Assembly: GCA_900549745.1 (NCBI GenBank)
Contig: URPJ01000006.1
Location: 1 to 64,000 of the forward strand
Direction of reading: 5' to 3'
DNA from: an uncultured Collinsella sp.
GTDB lineage: Bacteria; Actinomycetota; Coriobacteriia; Coriobacteriales; Coriobacteriaceae
Length of the DNA: 64,000 nt
This document shows, piece by piece, positions 43,190 to 52,715 of this stretch. Each line of letters begins with the position of its first letter. Within the stretch, counting starts at the first letter, position 1. The position numbers and the translations under genes were made by a program. Under the pieces are notes generated by a model. It was given only the letters and a program-made list of their open reading frames with translations, was not told the DNA's origin and did no database searches.

Positions 43190-46100
43190 GTGTATCTCAA
43201 GTCCCTCACGCTCAAAGGGTTCAAGTCGTTTGCCGACCGCGCCCATATGACGTTTGAGCCGGGCCTGACCGTCATCGTCGGTCCCAACGGCTCGGGAAAA
43301 TCGAACATCTCCGACTCCATCCTGTGGGTCCTGGGCGAGCAGAGCGCCAAGCAGTTGCGCGGCCAGGCCATGGAGGATGTCATCTTCTCGGGCTCGTCAG
43401 CGCGCAAGCCGGTGGGTGTCGCCGAGGTCACGCTTGTGCTCGATAACTCGGACCATATGCTGCCCGTCGATTTTGACGAGGTCGCCATCACCCGTCGTAT
43501 GTATCGCTCGGGCGAAAGCGAGTACCTCATCAACTCGAGCCCGTGCCGCCTGATGGACATTCAGGACATCTTGCACGATTCGGGCCTGGGCAAGGATACG
43601 CATTCCATCATCAGCCAGGGCAAGCTCGACGCCATTTTGCAGAGCCGCCCCGAGGAGCGCCGCGCCCTTATCGAGGAGGCCGCCGGCATCTCCAAGCACA
43701 AGCGCCGCAAGGAGCGTGCGCTCAAAAAAATTAAGTCGATGGACGAGCACCTGATGCGTGCCCGCGACATCAATAAGGAGATCGCCCGTCAGCTGCGACC
43801 GCTGGAGCGTCAGGTCGATCGCGCGCGCAAGTACAAAGAGCTGTCCTCGCGCGCGAACGAGCTTACGCAGATGCTGGCCGTCGACGAGCTGCGTTCGCTG
43901 CAGTCGCAGTGGAACGACCTGGAGAGCCGCTCCAAAGAGGGCGCGGCCGAGCTTGAGCTTGCGCAGTACCGCTTGGGCGAAAAGGAGTGCGAGCTCGAGA
44001 AGCTTCAGGTCATGCTCGAGGAAAAGGGCCTGTTTGTGGGCGACCTGGGCGAGCAGCGCCGTCATATGCAAGATGTGGTCGGCCGCATTAACTCCGACAT
44101 GCGCCTGCTCGAGGAAAAGGGCCACAACATGGTGTCGCGCCTGTCTGACATGCGCGGGCAGATTTCGAGCTCCGAGCATCAGCGTCGTCGCGTGGTCGAG
44201 GAGCTCGAGGACGCGCGTGCGCAGCTTGAGGAAGTGACCGGCGCGCACATGCAGGCCCAGGAGGACGTTGACGCCGCCGGTCCTGCCGCTGCTGAGCTCC
44301 ACGAGCGGCGCGTGGCGCTCGACAATCAGATTTCGCAACTCACGCGCGAGCAACGCGATGTGCAGCGCGTGGCCGATAATGCCGCGCTCGAGCTCGCCAA
44401 GGTGAAGGATTCCTTGAGCAATGCCGAGGTCGAGGACAACATGTATGCCTCGCGCCTGGAGCAGATTGACGAGCAGCTCGAGGAGGTCACGGCCTCGCTC
44501 GAGAGCCGTCGCGACCGCGCCGAGGAGCTTGAGGGCGCTCTTGAGGAAGCGCGCCAGGCTCAGGTCGATGCGCGTGAGGCCGCCGAGGCGGCACGCGCGG
44601 TCCTGAAGGTCCTGCGTGCCCGCGAGAGTGAGGCGCGCAACAAGTTATCCGAGGTGCGCTCGGAGCTTGCCAGCCAAAAGAAACTCGATGCCCGCATGGC
44701 TGACAGCTCGCCGCTGGTGAGCCGTCTGGTGGGTGCGCTGGGCGATGATGTCTCGGGTCGTCTGGGCGACGTGCTCGAGGCCCCGCGCGAGCTTGAGGGC
44801 TTGGTTGAGCAATTGCTCGCAGGCGATATCGATGCGCTGCTGTTCGACGATGCGTCTGCGCTTGAGCGTGCCGGTCGTGCCGCTCTGGACCAGAAGAAGG
44901 CTTCGGGCGAGGCGCTGCTGGTGGCGCGCGGCGTGAGCGGCTCTACCGCCGCTGAGGGCGCTGCCGGTACCCGTCTGGTTGATCTTCTGTCCGTGCGCGC
45001 AGGCTACGGTCCCGTCGTCGAGGCGTTGCTCGGCGGATATTACGTAGCGGACGATCTTGCTGCCGCGCTGTCGGCGCCGGTCGTTGACGGTGTGACCTAC
45101 GTGACTCCCGATGGCGCCCGCGTAAGCTGTGGCGGCCTGGTGCGTGTGGGGCTAGATGCCGGCGAGGCCTCGGGTGCTCTGGAGCGCAAGCGTCGCATTC
45201 GCGAGCTGGAGGGCCTGGAGCCCGATCTGGCTGCCGTGTTTGAGCATGTGTCGGATCAGGTCGTCGAGGCCAATGCGGCCGTTGAGGAAGCGCGTGCCGC
45301 CGAGGGCGATGCCGCCGGCGAGATCGCCCGTCTTGAGGGCGAGCGCCGCTCGCTGCTCTCCGAGATCGGCCGCTTGGAGCAAAGCGCCAACAATGCCGAG
45401 GTCGAGCGCGTGCGCATCTCCAAGCGCCGCGAGCAGGCCTCCGAGGCCGTTCGCTCTGCGCGTCCGCGCGTGGACGAGCTCACCCGTTCGCGTGACGAGG
45501 CCCGTGCGCAGGCAAGCGATCTGGGCTTGCAGATTGCCGAGGCTAACGACGAACTCGACCGCGTTCGCCGTGACGATTCCGAGGCTGCCGGCAAGCTCGC
45601 CGACGCCAAGGTTCGCCTAGCCCAGACGAGCGAACGCCTGCGTTCGCTGAAGGGCCGTGTGCCCGACTTGGAGCATCGTCTTGAGGGCATCGACCGTCGT
45701 ATCCGCGGAACACGCCAGGCTTCGCGCTCGCTCGAGCTGCTGCGCCTGCGCGTCGATCCCATGCACGAACGCTATTCTGCCCTGTTGGAACGCGCGTCGG
45801 ATTGGGCAGCGCGCCTGCGTGACCAGGCCTCTCTGGAGGAGGCGGACTCCGCTTCGCTCAAGAAGACCATCGAGGATGCCAAGGCAGAGGTTGCCCGCGC
45901 TAAGGAGCGGGTCGATACCGCCTCCGCCACGCAAAACGAGTTCAAGGTCGCGCGTGGCAAGCTCGAGGTGCAGGTAGAGGCCGCCATTAAGGCCATTACC
46001 GCCGATGGCACCACGGTACTCGAGGAAGCGCTCATGCTTCCGGCGCCCACGGACCGCGATGCCGCCGAGCGCGAACTCAACCAGCTCGTGCGTCAGATCA

Positions 46101-46726
46101 ACAACCTGGGCCCTGTGAACCAGGTTGCCATGGAGGAGTACGAGCAGCTCAAGCGCCGCGCCGATTACATCGAGGAGCAGCTGGCCGATCTGGAGAGCGC
46201 GCGCAAGGCGCTCACCAAGATCACGGTGGCCATTGATCGCAAGATGCGGAAGGCCTTCCTGGTGACGTTTGAGAAGGTCGACGCAAACTTCCGCGAGATC
46301 TTCGCTATGCTCTTCCCGGGCGGTCAGGCTCATCTGGAGATGACCGATCCCGAGCATCCTGCCGAGACGGGTATCGAGGTCGTGGCGCAGCCGCGCGGCA
46401 AGCGCATCGCCAAGATGATGCTCATGTCGGGCGGCGAGAAGAGCCTGACGGCGCTCGCCCTGCTCTTTGCCGTGTACCGCACGCGCACGGTGCCGTTCTA
46501 TGTGCTGGACGAGGTCGAGGCGGCACTCGATGACGCCAACCTGTCCAAGCTCATCGGCGCGCTCGATGTGTTGCGTTCCGATACGCAGCTCTTGGTCATT
46601 TCGCATCAGCGCCGTACTATGGAGGACGCTGACGTCCTCTATGGCGTCTCGATGCAAGCCGACGGCGTCAGTCGCGTCGTCTCGCAAAAACTCGATCGCG
46701 AAACCGGAAAGGTCGTGAATGCATAA
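43190..46726 (+). CDS. smc: Chromosome partition protein SMC
   Basis: 1178 residues from a GTG. The N-terminal ATPase half has GPNGSGKSNISDSILWVLGE near 32. Two long coiled coils flank the hinge (about 500-650). The C-terminal half has the signature MSGGEKSLTALALLFA near 1083 and Walker B VLDEVEAALDD near 1106. It compacts and separates chromosomes with ScpAB. Its stop shares a base with the ftsY start (TAATG). Confidence 0.96.
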   Translation: MYLKSLTLKGFKSFADRAHMTFEPGLTVIVGPNGSGKSNISDSILWVLGEQSAKQLRGQAMEDVIFSGSSARKPVGVAEVTLVLDNSDHMLPVDFDEVAITRRMYRSGESEYLINSSPCRLMDIQDILHDSGLGKDTHSIISQGKLDAILQSRPEERRALIEEAAGISKHKRRKERALKKIKSMDEHLMRARDINKEIARQLRPLERQVDRARKYKELSSRANELTQMLAVDELRSLQSQWNDLESRSKEGAAELELAQYRLGEKECELEKLQVMLEEKGLFVGDLGEQRRHMQDVVGRINSDMRLLEEKGHNMVSRLSDMRGQISSSEHQRRRVVEELEDARAQLEEVTGAHMQAQEDVDAAGPAAAELHERRVALDNQISQLTREQRDVQRVADNAALELAKVKDSLSNAEVEDNMYASRLEQIDEQLEEVTASLESRRDRAEELEGALEEARQAQVDAREAAEAARAVLKVLRARESEARNKLSEVRSELASQKKLDARMADSSPLVSRLVGALGDDVSGRLGDVLEAPRELEGLVEQLLAGDIDALLFDDASALERAGRAALDQKKASGEALLVARGVSGSTAAEGAAGTRLVDLLSVRAGYGPVVEALLGGYYVADDLAAALSAPVVDGVTYVTPDGARVSCGGLVRVGLDAGEASGALERKRRIRELEGLEPDLAAVFEHVSDQVVEANAAVEEARAAEGDAAGEIARLEGERRSLLSEIGRLEQSANNAEVERVRISKRREQASEAVRSARPRVDELTRSRDEARAQASDLGLQIAEANDELDRVRRDDSEAAGKLADAKVRLAQTSERLRSLKGRVPDLEHRLEGIDRRIRGTRQASRSLELLRLRVDPMHERYSALLERASDWAARLRDQASLEEADSASLKKTIEDAKAEVARAKERVDTASATQNEFKVARGKLEVQVEAAIKAITADGTTVLEEALMLPAPTDRDAAERELNQLVRQINNLGPVNQVAMEEYEQLKRRADYIEEQLADLESARKALTKITVAIDRKMRKAFLVTFEKVDANFREIFAMLFPGGQAHLEMTDPEHPAETGIEVVAQPRGKRIAKMMLMSGGEKSLTALALLFAVYRTRTVPFYVLDEVEAALDDANLSKLIGALDVLRSDTQLLVISHQRRTMEDADVLYGVSMQADGVSRVVSQKLDRETGKVVNA

Positions 46727-47643
46727 TGGGATTCTTCGATGCTCTCTCGCGCGGACTTGAGCGCAGTCGCGAGGCCCTCAACGAGGTCTTTTACTTTGGC
46801 GGCGAGGTCGACGAGGATTTTTGGGAGGACCTGGAGGACACCCTCGTCATGGGTGACATGGGTGCCGAGGTCGCGATCAAGGTGTCCGATGACCTGCGCG
46901 ATGCCGCGGCCAAGAAGAACCTCAAGACCGCCCCGCAGCTCCGTCGTGCCCTAGCCGAGCAGCTCGAACAGCACTTTGTGCCCATCGAGCGCGATCCGTT
47001 CGCCGATACGCCGAGCTGCGTGCTGTTTGTGGGCATTAACGGTGCCGGCAAGACCACGACGGTCGGTAAGATCGCGAGCGCCATGGCTGCCCGCGGCAAG
47101 AACGTGGTGATCGGTTCGGCCGACACCTTCCGCGCCGCCGCCATCGAACAGCTCGATGTGTGGGGCCAGCGCGCTGGCGTCCCCGTCATCAAGCGTGACC
47201 GCGGCTCCGATCCGGCAAGTGTTTGCTACGACGTGCTCGACGAGGCCGACAAGCGCGGCAGCGACCTGGTGCTTATCGACACTGCCGGTCGTCTGCACAC
47301 GAGCCCCGAGCTCATGCGCGAGCTTGCCAAGGTGGTTAACGTGACGCGTAAGCGCGCCGCCAATATGGCCGCCGGCCCCATGCCCGTCTCAGTCGTGCTC
47401 GTGATCGATGCCGCCACCGGCCAGAACGGTCTGAACCAGGCGCTCGAGTTTAACGAGGCACTGGGCCTGGACGGTATTATCATGACTAAGCTCGACGGCA
47501 CGGCTAAGGGCGGAATCGCCATGGCCGTGGCCGAGAAGCTCAAGCTCCCGATCCTGCGCGTGGGCGTGGGCGAGCAGGTCGATGACCTGCAGGAGTTCAA
47601 TGCCAAAGATTTCTGCCGCGCCCTGGTGGGCGAGTCCAATTAA
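46726..47643 (+). CDS. ftsY: Signal recognition particle receptor FtsY
   Basis: 305 residues, the short form without an acidic A domain. The N domain is followed by the G domain: GINGAGKTTTVGKIA near 102, DTFRAAAIEQL near 130, DTAGRLHTSPELM near 185 and TKLDGTAKGG near 255. It docks ribosome-nascent chain-SRP complexes at the membrane. It lies between smc and ffh. Confidence 0.95.
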   Translation: MGFFDALSRGLERSREALNEVFYFGGEVDEDFWEDLEDTLVMGDMGAEVAIKVSDDLRDAAAKKNLKTAPQLRRALAEQLEQHFVPIERDPFADTPSCVLFVGINGAGKTTTVGKIASAMAARGKNVVIGSADTFRAAAIEQLDVWGQRAGVPVIKRDRGSDPASVCYDVLDEADKRGSDLVLIDTAGRLHTSPELMRELAKVVNVTRKRAANMAAGPMPVSVVLVIDAATGQNGLNQALEFNEALGLDGIIMTKLDGTAKGGIAMAVAEKLKLPILRVGVGEQVDDLQEFNAKDFCRALVGESN

Positions 47644-47653
47644 GGAGTGACTA

Positions 47654-49129
47654 GTGTTTGATTCCCTGAGCGATCGCCTCAACGACACATTTGACCGCCT
47701 GCGCGGCAAGGGCAAGCTGACCGAGGCCGATATCACCTCGGCCATGCGCGACATTCGCATGGCGCTGCTCGAGGCCGACGTCAACTTCAAGGTCGTCAAG
47801 GAGTTCGTCGCCAAGACCAAGGAGCGCTGCATGACCGCCGAGGTCATGGAGTCGCTGTCGCCGGCGCAAAACGTCGTCAAGATCGTGCTCGACGAGCTCA
47901 CCGAGATGCTCGGCTCCACCGAGAGCAAGCTTGTCTTTAGCAACCGCATTCCCAATGTCATCATGCTCGTGGGCCTGCAGGGCTCCGGCAAGACTACGGC
48001 GGCCGTAAAGCTGGCCTACCTGCTCAAGAAGCAGGGCCGCTCCCCGCTGCTCGCCGCGTGCGACGTCTACCGTCCCGCCGCTGCCGACCAGCTGGCCACG
48101 CTCGGCGGCGAGATTGGCGTTCCGGTCTTCCGCGGTGACGGCGAGCACCCGGTCGACATCGCCAAGGGCGCCATTCAGGAGGCCGTCGACCACCTGCGCG
48201 ATGTGGTCATCGTCGATACCGCCGGCCGCCTGCAGATCGACGAGCAGATGATGCAGGAGGCCGTGGACATCAAGAAGGCCGTCAAGCCCGATCAGGTGCT
48301 GATGGTCGTCGATGCCATGACCGGCCAGGATATCGTCAACGTCGTCTCGACCTTCGCTGAGCGCACCGACTTTGACGGTGTGATCATCTCCAAGCTCGAC
48401 GGCGACGCCCGTGGCGGCGGCGCGCTTTCTGTGCGCCAGGTGACCGGTAAGCCCATCAAGTTCGTGAGCATGGGCGAGAAGCCCGATTCGCTGGAGCCGT
48501 TCTATCCCGATCGTATGGCCAAGCGCATCTTGGGCATGGGCGATGTTGTCGGCATCATCGAGAAGGCCCAGGAGGCAGCCGACGCCGAGCAGCTCGAGGC
48601 TGCCGAGCGTATGCTGCGCGAGGGCTTCACCATGAACGACATGCTCGACCAGATGAAGGCCGTCAAGAAGATGGGCGGCATGAAGGGCATCCTGGGCATG
48701 CTCCCCGGCGGCCAGCGTGCGCTTAACCAGATGGGCGGCAACCTGGACGAGGGCATCTTCGACAAGAACGAGGCCATTATCATGTCGATGACCAAGGAGG
48801 AGCGCCTTCGCCCCTCCATCATCAACGGCCAGCGCCGTGCCCGCATTGCCAAGGGCGCCGGTGTGACCCCCACCGAGGTCAATAGCCTTATGAAGCAGTG
48901 GGGCGAGATGAATAAGATGATGGGCCGCATGCGCACAATGGCCAATCAGGCGCAGGCCGGCGGCAAGAAGGGCAAGAAGGGTAAGAAGGGTAAAAAGATG
49001 CGCATGCCCAATATCCCCGGCCTGGACGCTATGGGCCTGGGCGGCATGGGCGGCCTGGGTACGGGCGGCCCCAAGTCCGATATGGACCTGCTGCGCCAGA
49101 TGGAAGCGCAGATGCGTAATAAGAAGTAA
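47654..49129 (+). CDS. ffh: Signal recognition particle protein Ffh
   Basis: 491 residues from a GTG with AAGGAG six bases upstream. The NG domain has GLQGSGKTTAAVKLAY near 106, DTAGRLQIDEQMM near 188 and SKLDGDARGGGALS near 246. The Met-rich M domain (about 300-430) binds signal peptides and 4.5S RNA (MKAVKKMGGMKGILGMLPGG). The C-terminus adds a Lys- and Gly-rich tail (KKGKKGKKGKK, GLGGMGGLGTGG). Confidence 0.96.
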   Translation: MFDSLSDRLNDTFDRLRGKGKLTEADITSAMRDIRMALLEADVNFKVVKEFVAKTKERCMTAEVMESLSPAQNVVKIVLDELTEMLGSTESKLVFSNRIPNVIMLVGLQGSGKTTAAVKLAYLLKKQGRSPLLAACDVYRPAAADQLATLGGEIGVPVFRGDGEHPVDIAKGAIQEAVDHLRDVVIVDTAGRLQIDEQMMQEAVDIKKAVKPDQVLMVVDAMTGQDIVNVVSTFAERTDFDGVIISKLDGDARGGGALSVRQVTGKPIKFVSMGEKPDSLEPFYPDRMAKRILGMGDVVGIIEKAQEAADAEQLEAAERMLREGFTMNDMLDQMKAVKKMGGMKGILGMLPGGQRALNQMGGNLDEGIFDKNEAIIMSMTKEERLRPSIINGQRRARIAKGAGVTPTEVNSLMKQWGEMNKMMGRMRTMANQAQAGGKKGKKGKKGKKMRMPNIPGLDAMGLGGMGGLGTGGPKSDMDLLRQMEAQMRNKK

Positions 49130-49149
49130 CGGCTGGTTGAGTCGAGTAT

Positions 49150-49189
49150 GGCGAAGGCCGCCTGGATGGTACTCCAGGCGGCCTTCGCC
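49150..49189. terminator. Strong bidirectional terminator between ffh and the DUF134 gene
   Basis: A perfect 17-base stem (49150-49166 with 49173-49189) with a 6-base loop lies between convergent genes. It has no clear T-run. Confidence 0.75.
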
Positions 49190-49245
49190 GTTCGTTCGCA
49201 GGTTGTCGCACGCGCGGAAGCGTGCTGGCGCCGGGGTATGTGCCG

Positions 49246-50010
49246 CTAGTGGCAGCCGCAGCCCTCATGTCCGTCGTGGTCGTGATGGCCGTGACAGCCG
49301 CAGGACTCGCCATGCTCATGGGTGTGCTCGTGGTCATGTCCATGGCAGTCGCAGGTGGCCTCGCCGTTCTGTGCGAGCGTGCCGGCAATGAGGGCCTCGA
49401 CGCAGGCATCGCAGCTGCCCTGGGCGCCCGCATAGACCGTGATGCCGGCTTGGGCAAGCGCGTTGATAGCGCCGCCGCCGATACCGCCGCAAATGAGCGT
49501 GTCAACGCCACCGTTGGCAAGCAGGCCCGCCAAGGCGCCGTGGCCGGTGCCACCGGTGCCTACGACCTGCTCGTTGAGCACCTTACCATCCTGGATGTCG
49601 TAGATCTTGAACTGCTCGCTGCGGCCAAAGTGCATAAAGATGTTGCCGTTGTCGTACGTTGTTGCCACCCTCATGGTGCCGACCTCCTTTGCTGGCCATG
49701 CGGCCGTCGTCGTGGTGATTGGGGAGTACGCGATGTTGCCGCCTTCGATGACGATCGCCCGTCCATTGACCAGCGCGTTTGCCACCTTGCGATGCGCGCG
49801 ACTGCTGATTGCCGCCACCGTGGCGCGGGCGATACCCATGTGCAGGGCGACGGCCTCCTGATTGAGGCCCTCCAGATCGCACAGGCGCAGTACTTCGAGC
49901 TCATCGACCGTCATATCGATAGCGTCTCCGCTGGCAAGGCCATCGGGGGTAAAGCCGCGATATTCGGGGATGATCCCAACGCGGCGCGGTTTTTCGCGTC
50001 TTCCAGCCAT
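49246..50010 (-). CDS. DUF134 HTH - NifX-like (FeMo-cofactor-binding fold) fusion with metal-binding tail
   Basis: 254 residues from the ATG at 50010. Residues 1-100 are a DUF134 DNA-binding domain (PRRVGIIPEYRGFTPDG; MTVDELEVLRLCDLEGLNQE with an HTH after it). Residues 110-215 are a dinitrogenase iron-molybdenum-cofactor-type domain (VATTYDNGNIFMHFGRSEQF; GTGGTGHGALAGLL; CGGIGGGA). The last 35 residues are His/Cys-rich (HGHDHEHTHEH, CGCHGHHDH) and must bind metal. Separate genes for such domains are found in anaerobes; the combination suggests a metal- or redox-responsive regulator. Two operator-like palindromes precede it. Confidence 0.85.
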   Translation of the reverse strand: MAGRREKPRRVGIIPEYRGFTPDGLASGDAIDMTVDELEVLRLCDLEGLNQEAVALHMGIARATVAAISSRAHRKVANALVNGRAIVIEGGNIAYSPITTTTAAWPAKEVGTMRVATTYDNGNIFMHFGRSEQFKIYDIQDGKVLNEQVVGTGGTGHGALAGLLANGGVDTLICGGIGGGAINALAQAGITVYAGAQGSCDACVEALIAGTLAQNGEATCDCHGHDHEHTHEHGESCGCHGHHDHDGHEGCGCH

Positions 50011-50024
50011 ACACTCTCCAAATC

Positions 50025-50089
50025 TGACATATGTCAACAATAGAATAGCGAACGTGCGGATTTGCGCAAGGAATTTCTGGCATATGTCA
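50025..50089 (-). promoter_or_regulatory. Promoter flanked by two operators of the DUF134 gene
   Basis: TGACATATGTCA (50025-50036) is a perfect palindrome and TGGCATATGTCA (50078-50089) a one-base variant, 53 bases apart. Between them a minus-strand promoter can be read (TTGCGC and TATTCT, spacing 16). One operator lies beyond the -35 and the other at the transcript start. Confidence 0.7.
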
Positions 50090-50176
50090 GAAAATGAGGG
50101 CTTATGTTTGGGCTGTGGGGCCGGGTGCGCCTGGGCTACAATAAAAATCGCTTATAGGCGACTGACAGGAGGGTCA

Positions 50177-51025
50177 ATGAGCAAGGCTGATCAACAGTTT
50201 GTAGCCATGTGCCGCGACATTCTGGACCATGGCACCACCACCGAGGGCCAAAAGGTCCGCCCAGTGTGGGAGGATGGCACCCCTGCCTATACCATTAAAA
50301 ACTTTGGCGTCACGGCACGCTACGACCTGTGCGAGGAGTTCCCCGCACTTACGCTGCGTCGTACGGCGCTCAAGTCCGCCATGGACGAGATCCTGTGGAT
50401 CTATCAAAAGAAGTCCAATAACGTGCATGACCTCAATAGTCACATTTGGGATGAGTGGGCTGACGAGACCGGCTCCATCGGCAAGGCCTACGGGTATCAG
50501 ATTGGGCAGAAGAGCCATTATGCCGAGGGCGACTTTGACCAGATGGACCGCGTGCTGTACGACCTTAAGCACACGCCGTACAGCCGCCGCATTATGACGA
50601 ACACCTATGTGTTTAGCGATCTGTCCGAGATGCACCTGTATCCGTGCGCCTACAGCGTGACGTATAACGTCACGCAGCGCCCGCAGGATGACAAACCGAC
50701 GCTCAATATGATTCTCAACCAGCGCAGCCAGGATATTTTGGCCGCGAACAACTGGAACGTGTGCCAGTACGCCATTCTGCTCATGATGGTTGCGCAGTCG
50801 GTCGATATGATTCCCGGCGAGCTGCTGCATGTGATCGCCGACGCCCATATCTACGACCGTCATGTCGATATCGTCCGCGAGCTTATCGAGCGTCCGCAGT
50901 TTGCGGCTCCCAAGGTAACGCTTAACCCCGATGTGCATGATTTCTACGCGTTTACGACCGACGACCTGATCGTGGAGGGCTACGAGCACGGTCCGCAGGT
51001 TAAGAACATTCCCATTGCGGTGTAG
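50177..51025 (+). CDS. thyA: Thymidylate synthase
   Basis: 282 residues from the ATG at 50177 (AGGAGGG upstream). Motifs: YSRRIMTN near 136 (phosphate-binding Arg), the catalytic Cys in MHLYPCAYSVTYNV near 159, NQRSQDILAANNWNVCQYA near 178 and HIYDRHVDIVREL near 219. It converts dUMP to dTMP with methylene-tetrahydrofolate. It is a divergent ThyA (YPCAYS in place of PPCH). folA follows at once, as expected because ThyA produces dihydrofolate. A TACAAT at 50137-50142 may be the -10 element. Confidence 0.92.
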   Translation: MSKADQQFVAMCRDILDHGTTTEGQKVRPVWEDGTPAYTIKNFGVTARYDLCEEFPALTLRRTALKSAMDEILWIYQKKSNNVHDLNSHIWDEWADETGSIGKAYGYQIGQKSHYAEGDFDQMDRVLYDLKHTPYSRRIMTNTYVFSDLSEMHLYPCAYSVTYNVTQRPQDDKPTLNMILNQRSQDILAANNWNVCQYAILLMMVAQSVDMIPGELLHVIADAHIYDRHVDIVRELIERPQFAAPKVTLNPDVHDFYAFTTDDLIVEGYEHGPQVKNIPIAV

Positions 51026-51034
51026 GTGACGCGC

Positions 51035-51553
51035 ATGACGTGTAAGCTTTCTGCCATTGTCGCCGTGTGCGATGACTGGGGCATTGGTTGCGAGGGCGAC
51101 ATGGTCGTCTTCAATCGCGCCGATATGCGCCATTTTGTGGCGTGTACCAAGGGGTGCCCGGTCATTATGGGGCGCAAGACCCTGCTGAGTTTTCCCGGCG
51201 GGCGTCCGCTTAAGAACCGCCGCAATATCGTGCTTACGCGCGACGATAGCTTTGCGCCCGAGGGCGTTGACGTGGTGCATAGCGTTGACGAGGCGCTCGC
51301 CGCGGTAGCCGATGAGCCTGTTGCCTGGGTGATCGGTGGCGGTGAGGTGTATCGGCAGTTTTTGCCGTATTGCGCCGAGGCCGAGGTCACGCACAACCAT
51401 TGCGCCCATGCCGTGGACACGTACTTTCCCAATCTGGATGCCGATCCTGCGTGGGAGATTGCGCAGTGTAGCGGGGTCGCGACGATTGCCTCTGGCGAGG
51501 GTGACGAGGGCGTTGATTATGAGTTCGTGACGTATCGTCGCATCGAGGCGTAA
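51035..51553 (+). CDS. folA: Dihydrofolate reductase
   Basis: 172 residues from the ATG at 51035 (AGGTGA five bases upstream; a GTG at 51026 is possible). Motifs are LSAIVAVCDDWGIGCEGDM at the start, PVIMGRKTLLSFPGGRPLKN near 42, and VIGGGEVYRQFLP near 102. It reduces dihydrofolate to tetrahydrofolate, regenerating the cofactor used by ThyA. It is 9 bases downstream of thyA. Confidence 0.93.
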   Translation: MTCKLSAIVAVCDDWGIGCEGDMVVFNRADMRHFVACTKGCPVIMGRKTLLSFPGGRPLKNRRNIVLTRDDSFAPEGVDVVHSVDEALAAVADEPVAWVIGGGEVYRQFLPYCAEAEVTHNHCAHAVDTYFPNLDADPAWEIAQCSGVATIASGEGDEGVDYEFVTYRRIEA

Positions 51554-51676
51554 AACCGATTATCCCTTCGGTATTATCGGGACGGTATTATCGGGATGAA
51601 ATGAATGACGGGGCGGCGCATGGCGTTGCCCCGATATTTGTATAGGTGCTGTAAAGAAGGGTGCGGGCAGGCTGCT

Positions 51677-52591
51677 ATGACTGATGCCGTTGAGGTTCTG
51701 CGAATTGATTCGCTCGAGGACGAGCGGCTCGATGCCTACGTGCGACTGACCGAGCGTGAGCTGCGCTGCGTGCTAGAGCCGCAAAAGGGCATCTTTATCG
51801 CCGAGAGTGCCAAGGTTATTGAGCGCGCGGTGCGTGCCGGATACGAGCCGGTGAGCTTTCTTTTGGGCGAACGCTGGCTCGACCAGATGATGCCGCTGTT
51901 TGAGCGCCTGGTTGTGCGCGAGGGCGCAGGTCCGGTTCCTGTGTTCGTGGCTTCCATGGAACTCATGGAGCAGCTGACGGGCTTTAACGTGACGCGCGGT
52001 GCGCTCGCGGCGTTTCGTCGCCCGCGGCAGATTCCGGTTGATGAGTTCTTGGGTGGCGTCGTCGAGGCGGCGGGGGAGCGCCCGGTGCGCGTGTGCGTGC
52101 TCGAGGGTATTGTCGATCACACCAATGTTGGCGCGATTTTCCGCTCGGCTGCCGCATTGAACGTTGACGGTATTTTGGTCAGTCCGACGTGCTGCGACCC
52201 GCTGTACCGTCGCTCGGCCCGCGTGAGCATGGGCACGGTGTTTCAGGTGCCGTGGACGCGTATTGGCAGCGAGGCTCGTGTGTGGCCGCACGATGGCCTG
52301 GCGGCACTGCACGAAGCCGGTTTTTCGTGCAGTGCGATGGCGCTGACGGACGACTCCGTTTCGCTGGACGATCCTGCGCTGCAGGAGATTGACCGCTTGG
52401 CAATCTTTATGGGTACCGAGGGTGCCGGCTTGGGCGCCAAGACCATTGCCGGCTGTGACCACGCGGTGCGCATTCCGATGGCGCACGGGGTCGATTCGCT
52501 TAACGTGGCCGCGGCGAGCGCCGTCGCCTTTTGGCAGCTGTGCCCGCACGTGAGCAATGAGTATCACTACCAGCCGGGTTTGTATCACTAG
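51677..52591 (+). CDS. SpoU-family (TrmH) RNA 2'-O-methyltransferase
   Basis: 304 residues from the ATG at 51677. An N-terminal substrate-binding domain (about 15-105) precedes the SPOUT domain with its three motifs: HTNVGAIFRSAAAL near 151, FMGTEGAGLG near 243 and IPMAHGVDSLNVAAASAVA near 266. The knotted SAM site lies in the last two. Members methylate ribose in 23S rRNA or tRNA; the target cannot be told from sequence. Confidence 0.88.
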   Translation: MTDAVEVLRIDSLEDERLDAYVRLTERELRCVLEPQKGIFIAESAKVIERAVRAGYEPVSFLLGERWLDQMMPLFERLVVREGAGPVPVFVASMELMEQLTGFNVTRGALAAFRRPRQIPVDEFLGGVVEAAGERPVRVCVLEGIVDHTNVGAIFRSAAALNVDGILVSPTCCDPLYRRSARVSMGTVFQVPWTRIGSEARVWPHDGLAALHEAGFSCSAMALTDDSVSLDDPALQEIDRLAIFMGTEGAGLGAKTIAGCDHAVRIPMAHGVDSLNVAAASAVAFWQLCPHVSNEYHYQPGLYH

Positions 52592-52715
52592 GCAGTTTTC
52601 CGCACCGCGCTCTAATTCGGGGTGTTTCGGTCGCCGCCAGTCGGTGCTAAGCTGGTTTTGGTTTTGGTTTTAAATTGCTGTTTTGCTGTTTGACGTATGC
52701 GTGTGGGGAGGGCGT

